The notes below the pieces were generated by a model. The model had not been told where the DNA came from, did not search any database, and saw only the letters and a list, made by a program, of their open reading frames with translations. 64,000 nt of DNA from Sphingopyxis sp. (GTDB lineage: Bacteria > Pseudomonadota > Alphaproteobacteria > Sphingomonadales > Sphingomonadaceae), in the NCBI RefSeq assembly GCF_016704835.1, contig NZ_JADIZJ010000001.1:434001-498000 (forward strand). Direction: 5' to 3'. The translations under genes were made by a program, and so were the position numbers. How positions within the stretch are numbered: the first letter of the stretch is position 1; every line of letters begins with the position of its first letter. Below, piece after piece: positions 59,830 through 64,000 of the stretch.

Positions 59830-60081
59830 TCAGCCCGGAGGCGGCAAGTCGAAATCATCGGGTTCGCGGCGTTCGGACCGTTTGAGAAGTTCGTCGCTGC
59901 GCGCAGGCCGGGCCTGCGCGTCGGGCGTCGTAAGCTCCTCGGTAGTCGGGGCGCGGGGCGCGCCGACGGGAACGACCGGCGCAGGCTGGCCTGCAACGGC
60001 CTTCAAATCTTCCTTGCTGCCGCACGCGCCGAGCAGCGCGGAAGCGGCAATTGTTGCTATGATGAGGCGCTTCATCGCCAT
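59830..60081 (-). CDS. Small lipoprotein between argH and lysA (LptM-like candidate)
   Basis: Lipoprotein of 83 residues: signal peptide RLIIATIAASALLGAC with lipobox LGAC, then GSKEDLKAVAG and a proline/charged tail ending DFDLPPPG. In E. coli the lipoprotein LptM (YifL), also encoded near lysA-dapF genes, has a short mature N-terminus after the lipidated cysteine and helps assemble the LptDE complex. Position beside lysA and the CGSK start suggest the same role, but the sequences differ. ATG at 60081 overlaps the argH stop (TGATG), with 60075 an alternative. Confidence 0.78.
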   Translation of the reverse strand: MAMKRLIIATIAASALLGACGSKEDLKAVAGQPAPVVPVGAPRAPTTEELTTPDAQARPARSDELLKRSERREPDDFDLPPPG

Positions 60082-61484
60082 CAACTTGTTCCTTTCAGCG
60101 CGGCGCGGGCCGCGGATATGGCCTGCCTTACCCGCTCGGGGGCAGTGCCGCCATAGCTGGTGCGACTGGCGATCGACGCCTCGACGGTCAGCGCCGCGAG
60201 CACATCGGATGTCACCGCCGGATGGATCGCGGCGGCATCGCCCTCGGGCAGCGCGGAGAGTTCGACGCCCAGCTCTTCGGCGCGCTTGACGCACGAACCG
60301 ACGACATGATGCGCCTCACGGAACGGCAGTCCCGCCTCGCGCACCAGCCAGTCGGCGAGGTCGGTCGCGGTCGAATAGCCCGATGCAGCGAGCGCGCGCA
60401 TGCGGTCGGTACGAAAGGTCAACGCTTCGATCATTCCGGTCATCGCGGCGAGCGACAGCGCAAGCGCGTCGAAGGCGCCGAAGACGGTTTCCTTGTCGTC
60501 CTGCAGATCCTTGGAATAGGTCAGCGGCAGGCCTTTGACGATCACCGCCAGCCGCTGGAACGCTCCGAGCAGCAGCCCGGCGCGACCGCGCACCAGTTCG
60601 GCGGCGTCGGGGTTGCGCTTTTGCGGCATGATCGAGCTTCCCGTCGACCACGCGTCGGGCAGGCTGATGAAACCGAAGGGCTGGCTGGCCCAGATGACGA
60701 TTTCTTCGGCGAGCCGCGACAGGTGGATCGCGGCGATCGAGGCCGCGGCGCAAAATTCGAGCGCGAAGTCGCGGTCGGACACCGCGTCGATGCTGTTCGC
60801 CATCGGGCGGTCGAAGCCAAGTGCCGCGGCAGTGGCGGCGCGGTCGATGGGAAAGCCGGTGCCCGCAAGCGCGGCGGCGCCGAGCGGCGATTCGTTGAGG
60901 CGGCGGCGCGCGTCGGCAAAGCGGCTGCGATCGCGGCCGAGCATTTCGACATAGGCGAGGAGATGATGCCCGAGCGTCACCGGCTGCGCGACCTGAAGAT
61001 GCGTGAAGCCGGGCATGATGCTGTCGGCATGTTCGTCGGCGCGCGCCAGCAGCGCGGCCTGCATCGCGGCGAGCCCGGCGTCGATGCGCTCGCACGCGGT
61101 GCGCGTCCACAGGCGGAAATCGGTCGCGACCTGATCGTTGCGCGAGCGCGCGGTGTGGAGACGTCCGGCGGCTTCGCCGACGATGTCCTTCAGCCGCGAT
61201 TCGACGGTCATGTGGATGTCTTCGAGCGCGAGATCGACGGGGACGCCGTTCGCGGCGAATTCACCGGCGATCTGTGCGAGTCCGCGGTCGATCTGGACTG
61301 CGTCGTCGGCTCGGATGATTCCGGCGGCACCAAGCATCGCCGCATGCGCGCGGCTGGCGGCGATATCTTCTTCCCACAGGCGCTTGTCGACGGGGATTGA
61401 GGCATTAATTTCTTGCATGATCGCGGCCGGACCGCCACCGAAGCGGCCACCCCACATGCTGCTCTTGTCCGGAGTAACCGTCAT
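60081..61484 (-). CDS. argH: Argininosuccinate lyase
   Basis: Enzyme of 467 residues that splits argininosuccinate into arginine and fumarate. Conserved regions: MWGGRFGGGPA, LHTARSRNDQVATDFRLW, GFTHLQVAQPVTLGHHLLAY, and the signature loop GSSIMPQKRNPD (282-293) with catalytic serine 283 or 284. ATG at 61484. It heads the argH-lipoprotein-lysA unit. It is divergent from, and slightly overlaps, the TlpA-like gene. Confidence 0.96.
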   Translation of the reverse strand: MTVTPDKSSMWGGRFGGGPAAIMQEINASIPVDKRLWEEDIAASRAHAAMLGAAGIIRADDAVQIDRGLAQIAGEFAANGVPVDLALEDIHMTVESRLKDIVGEAAGRLHTARSRNDQVATDFRLWTRTACERIDAGLAAMQAALLARADEHADSIMPGFTHLQVAQPVTLGHHLLAYVEMLGRDRSRFADARRRLNESPLGAAALAGTGFPIDRAATAAALGFDRPMANSIDAVSDRDFALEFCAAASIAAIHLSRLAEEIVIWASQPFGFISLPDAWSTGSSIMPQKRNPDAAELVRGRAGLLLGAFQRLAVIVKGLPLTYSKDLQDDKETVFGAFDALALSLAAMTGMIEALTFRTDRMRALAASGYSTATDLADWLVREAGLPFREAHHVVGSCVKRAEELGVELSALPEGDAAAIHPAVTSDVLAALTVEASIASRTSYGGTAPERVRQAISAARAALKGTS

Positions 61485-62079
61485 TCGCCGCGTCCCAAAC
61501 CCGTATCTTGCGATCCTCGCCTTGCTGCTGGCCGGATCAATCGCGGGCTGCGATAGGGAAAAGCAGGACGGCGGGCAAGCGGCAGAGGGTCAAGCAAATG
61601 TTTCGGCGGGCCAAGCGACAGGACTGCGGCAGTTTCAGTATCAGATCGACCGCAGTCAAAGGGGCAAGACGGCGCCCACGGTAGCGTTCCGCGGCCCTGA
61701 CGATGCAGCGGTCACACTCGCGGCGTTCCGCGGCAAGCCGCTGCTGGTCAACCTGTGGGCGACCTGGTGCGCGCCGTGCGTGGCCGAAATGCCGACGCTC
61801 GATGCGCTTGCCGCGAAAAGCGGCGAGCGGATGACGGTGATGGCGGTGGCGCAGGATTTGCAGGGCTCTGAGGTGGTTGATCCGTGGTTCCAGAAGGCGG
61901 GGCTGAAGGCGTTGCAGCCGTATCTCGATCCCGAGAACGGGTTGCTCGATGCCGCGAACAGCGCGTTGCCGACAAGCATTTTTTATGACGGCGAAGGACG
62001 CGAGCTGTGGCGCGTTGTCGGGGCGATTGATTGGCAGGGCGCCGAGGCGCAGGCGTTGTTGGCGGAGGGCGGAGTTTAG
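61456..62079 (+). CDS. TlpA-like lipoprotein thioredoxin
   Basis: Membrane-anchored thioredoxin of 207 residues. Signal peptide and lipobox (ILALLLAGSIAGC) lead to a linker, then the redox domain: LLVNLWATWCAPCVAEMPTLDALA (CAPC active site) and ALPTSIFYDGEG (cis-proline). Such proteins reduce disulfides outside the cytoplasm, e.g. in cytochrome c maturation. The start is uncertain: ATG at 61456 overlaps argH by 29 nt and lacks a ribosome site; downstream in-frame non-ATG starts are possible. Confidence 0.85.
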   Translation: MLLLSGVTVIRRVPNPYLAILALLLAGSIAGCDREKQDGGQAAEGQANVSAGQATGLRQFQYQIDRSQRGKTAPTVAFRGPDDAAVTLAAFRGKPLLVNLWATWCAPCVAEMPTLDALAAKSGERMTVMAVAQDLQGSEVVDPWFQKAGLKALQPYLDPENGLLDAANSALPTSIFYDGEGRELWRVVGAIDWQGAEAQALLAEGGV

Positions 62080-62182
62080 ATCTCCGTCGCCCGCGCGAAG
62101 GCGGGGACCGCCGTCGTTTTAATCGGTGATGCCGGGTCAGGCCGCTCGCGACCCCCGCCTTCGTGGGGCGAGGAAAAATATG

Positions 62183-62214
62183 AAAAGGGCGGACGCCCCA
62201 TGACGCCCGCCCTT
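62183..62214 (-). terminator. Terminator of the hypothetical exported protein gene
   Basis: Stem AAGGGCGG / CCGCCCTT with a loop of about 14 nt, followed by TTTT on the minus strand. Lies 30 nt after the stop at 62246. Confidence 0.65.
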
Positions 62215-62245
62215 CCCTTGCGACCCGGAACAGCTCCGGGGAAAC

Positions 62246-62584
62246 TTAACCTCCGACCGTCACGCGGCCGCTGCGATAACCCTTCTTACGCATTTCCTTC
62301 ACATAATCCTTGTCGGCGTCGACAATCTCGGTTTCCCATTCATCCCACGCATCCCAGCGATCTTCGCGGTCGGTGGCGCGGCGCAGGTCGCTGGTCAGCT
62401 CCTTTTCCGCCTCGAGAATGTCGGTTTTGTAATTATACCATTGCTGGTTGACGACGCCCGCGATTGGCCGCTCGCGGATCGGCGGCGCTTCGAACCCTGG
62501 CGGCATCGATTTATAGGGAACGGCAGCAACCGCGGCGGTGGCGGGGAGCGCCAGAATGACTGCAAGGGTGGTCCATTTTTTCAT
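62246..62584 (-). CDS. Exported hypothetical protein
   Basis: Protein of 112 residues with signal peptide (TTLAVILALPATAAVA). The mature part is helical and charged: WYNYKTDILEAEKELTSDLRRATDREDRWDAW followed by DADKDYVKEMRKKGYRSG, which could form an antiparallel coiled pair. A clear CAGGAG precedes the ATG at 62584 by 8 nt. No family recognised; probably a small periplasmic protein. Confidence 0.72.
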   Translation of the reverse strand: MKKWTTLAVILALPATAAVAAVPYKSMPPGFEAPPIRERPIAGVVNQQWYNYKTDILEAEKELTSDLRRATDREDRWDAWDEWETEIVDADKDYVKEMRKKGYRSGRVTVGG

Positions 62585-62707
62585 CGTCCATCTCCTGATT
62601 GTCCGGCCGTTGCCGGGCGGTCAGGGGAGTCAACGAAGCAGGCAGCGAATGTCTTCGCGGCTAAACGGACATTCGGCACGGTTGGCGGTGGATTTGGCGC
62701 CGACGAG

Positions 62708-63709
62708 TCAGCCGGGGTGCGCTTCGTCGCCCACCGCCGAGCGGAGCAGCCCGCGAAACACCTCCTGCGCGCTGCGTTTGCCCTGCGTGACATCGAACAC
62801 GTCGCGCGCGATCGGCATGTCGAGATTGTAGCGCTCGGCGAGCGCGATCACGGTCGGCGCGCTCTTCACCCCCTCGGCGACCATATTCATCCCCGCGATG
62901 ATTTCGTCGATCGGGCGTCCCTTGCCGAGTTCGACCCCGACATGGCGGTTGCGGCTGAGCGGGCTGGTGCAGGTCGCGATCAGGTCGCCCATGCCGGTGA
63001 GGCCGGCAAAGGTTTCAGGACGCCCGCCCATCGCGACGCCCAGCCGCGTGATCTCGGCCAGCCCGCGCGTCATCAGAGCCGAGCGGGTGTTGTCCCCCGC
63101 CCCCAGCCCATCGCCCATGCCGACCGCGATCGCGATGATATTCTTGAGCACCCCGCCAAGTTCGCAGCCGAGCAGGTCGGTGTTGGTGTACACGCGGAAC
63201 AGACCCGAATGGAACACCGGCTGGAGCGCGCGGACGACGATCTCATCCTCCATCGACAACACGCTTGCCGCCGCCTGCCCCGTCATGATCTCGCGCGCGA
63301 GATTGGGGCCGGTGAGGACACCGACGGGGTGGCCGGGGAGCACTTCCTCGATGAGTTCGGTCATCCTTTTGCCCGACGAGAGTTCGAGGCCTTTGGTCAG
63401 GCTGATGACGGGTACCCATGGGCGGAGGTGCTCGCGTGCCTCCTCGAGCACCGCGCGAAAGCTGTGCGAGGGGACGCCCATGATGAGGACGTCGGCGCCC
63501 GCGACGACCTCGGCCATGTCGCTGGTCGCGCGCAGCGTAGTCGGCAGTTTGATGCCGGGCAGGTATTTGCGGTTCTCATTGTCGCGGTTGATGCCCTTGA
63601 CGGTCTCGGCATCGCGCGCCCACAGGGTGATCGGGGCGTTGCGCGACACCACCGCCGCGACCGTCGTCCCCCAGCTGCCCCCACCGAGCAGGCCGACCTT
63701 CAGGCGCAT
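62708..63709 (-). CDS. gpsA: NAD(P)-dependent glycerol-3-phosphate dehydrogenase
   Basis: Enzyme of 333 residues that makes sn-glycerol-3-phosphate for phospholipids. Rossmann motif LGGGSWGTTVAAVV (8-21), IMGVPSHSFRAVLE, the KGLE loop, catalytic-lysine segment GVLKNIIAIAVGMGDGLGAGDNTRSALMTRG and the substrate region GLTGMGDLIATCTSPLSRNR. Normal length. It precedes the minus-strand exported protein gene at a distance. A short plus-strand fragment lies upstream. Confidence 0.96.
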   Translation of the reverse strand: MRLKVGLLGGGSWGTTVAAVVSRNAPITLWARDAETVKGINRDNENRKYLPGIKLPTTLRATSDMAEVVAGADVLIMGVPSHSFRAVLEEAREHLRPWVPVISLTKGLELSSGKRMTELIEEVLPGHPVGVLTGPNLAREIMTGQAAASVLSMEDEIVVRALQPVFHSGLFRVYTNTDLLGCELGGVLKNIIAIAVGMGDGLGAGDNTRSALMTRGLAEITRLGVAMGGRPETFAGLTGMGDLIATCTSPLSRNRHVGVELGKGRPIDEIIAGMNMVAEGVKSAPTVIALAERYNLDMPIARDVFDVTQGKRSAQEVFRGLLRSAVGDEAHPG

Positions 63710-63778
63710 ATTTCTCTCCCCTGTTTTGTGGGGAGAGTGGCGAGAGTTTTACAGCTTGGCAAGAATGGTTGGCCAAGC

Positions 63779-63982
63779 GTGTTGTCTTACATTTCGGGAA
63801 GGTGGGCCAACGGCTGGGTCAGCTTCAAAAACCGTCCCTTCCGGTTCCCCAAGGCGTTCATCAAAAAAATCATCGCCCTGCGACCGACACCGCGTGACGG
63901 CGAGTTCGATGCCTTCTTCCGGCATCAGAAAATCAAATCCATATCACTCCACGGCATTCCCAATGAAACGCGAGACCTGTAA
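63779..63982 (+). CDS. Possible short hypothetical protein or gene fragment
   Basis: A frame of 67 residues (GTG at 63779) with C/G-rich third positions and protein-like composition (aromatic and lysine residues: GRWANGWVSFKNRPFRFPKAFIKKIIAL). It has no ribosome site and no recognised domain, and the region is AT-richer than its neighbours near its end. It might be the remnant of a transferred gene. Not certain to be real. Confidence 0.3.
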   Translation: MLSYISGRWANGWVSFKNRPFRFPKAFIKKIIALRPTPRDGEFDAFFRHQKIKSISLHGIPNETRDL

Positions 63983-64000
63983 ACCATGTCTCCGAACACC

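Overview
The window looks like a chromosomal segment of an alphaproteobacterium of the order Sphingomonadales (a Sphingopyxis- or Sphingomonas-like organism). I infer this from high GC with C/G-rich third codon positions, the PhyR-NepR-EcfG general stress response, a SciP (DUF1153) cell-cycle regulator with CtrA-like boxes nearby, two TorF-type putative porins, a DUF6491 protein, and the truB-rpsO-pnp order. No rRNA, tRNA, CRISPR array, complete insertion sequence or prophage was found. Nearly all space is coding, and gaps often hold palindromic intergenic repeats or terminators.

Layout. 0-4.8 kb is the general stress response (GSR) locus: a cytoplasmic GAF-PAS-HWE histidine kinase, the anti-anti-sigma response regulator phyR, a second EcfG-type sigma factor, a short BLUF blue-light receptor, and the nepR-ecfG operon. 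Matches to the EcfG promoter consensus (GGAAC-N16/17-CGTT) precede nepR and, more weakly, phyR. 4.8-13.7 kb carries metabolic genes: a PQQ-type sugar dehydrogenase, a lipase-like hydrolase, a thioesterase coupled to threonine ammonia-lyase, an overlapping trio (HIBADH-like dehydrogenase, exported amidohydrolase, exported FAD oxidoreductase) and an LldD-like flavoenzyme. 13.9-22.5 kb holds creD, two TorF-like porin paralogues, ispG, pip, a 2OG-Fe(II) oxygenase and an exported M28 peptidase. 22.6-28 kb is an RNA-processing and nucleotide block (pnp with an Arg/Gly-rich tail, rpsO, truB, tdk). 28-40 kb carries lipid and acyl-CoA genes (wax ester/TAG synthase, carboxyltransferase, acyl-CoA dehydrogenase), an S41 protease with a BlaI-like operator, an acyltransferase, a transporter and a tRNA t6A synthase. 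40.2-46.7 kb contains a CHASE2-EAL c-di-GMP phosphodiesterase, a 20-residue Trp-rich peptide gene with its own terminator, and class I ribonucleotide reductase nrdA/nrdB behind probable NrdR boxes.

47-51 kb is a cluster of small, probably stress-related genes: PRC-barrel and DUF2171 proteins, a 37-residue membrane peptide behind an FNR/FixK-like box, an acidic protein behind a perfect EcfG promoter match, a FrnE-like DsbA and a 48-residue Arg/Asp-rich protein. 51-64 kb holds mnmA, sciP, a small lipoprotein, lepA with a downstream frameshifted hydrolase, a CysG-N-like protein, the argH-lipoprotein-lysA operon, a TlpA-like thioredoxin and gpsA.

The most promising unusual system is the GSR locus with a BLUF photoreceptor and a second EcfG sigma factor placed between phyR and nepR-ecfG. 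The architecture suggests blue-light input into the general stress response. Further candidate members of the same regulon lie about 45 kb away, where the acidic protein carries a match to the same promoter.
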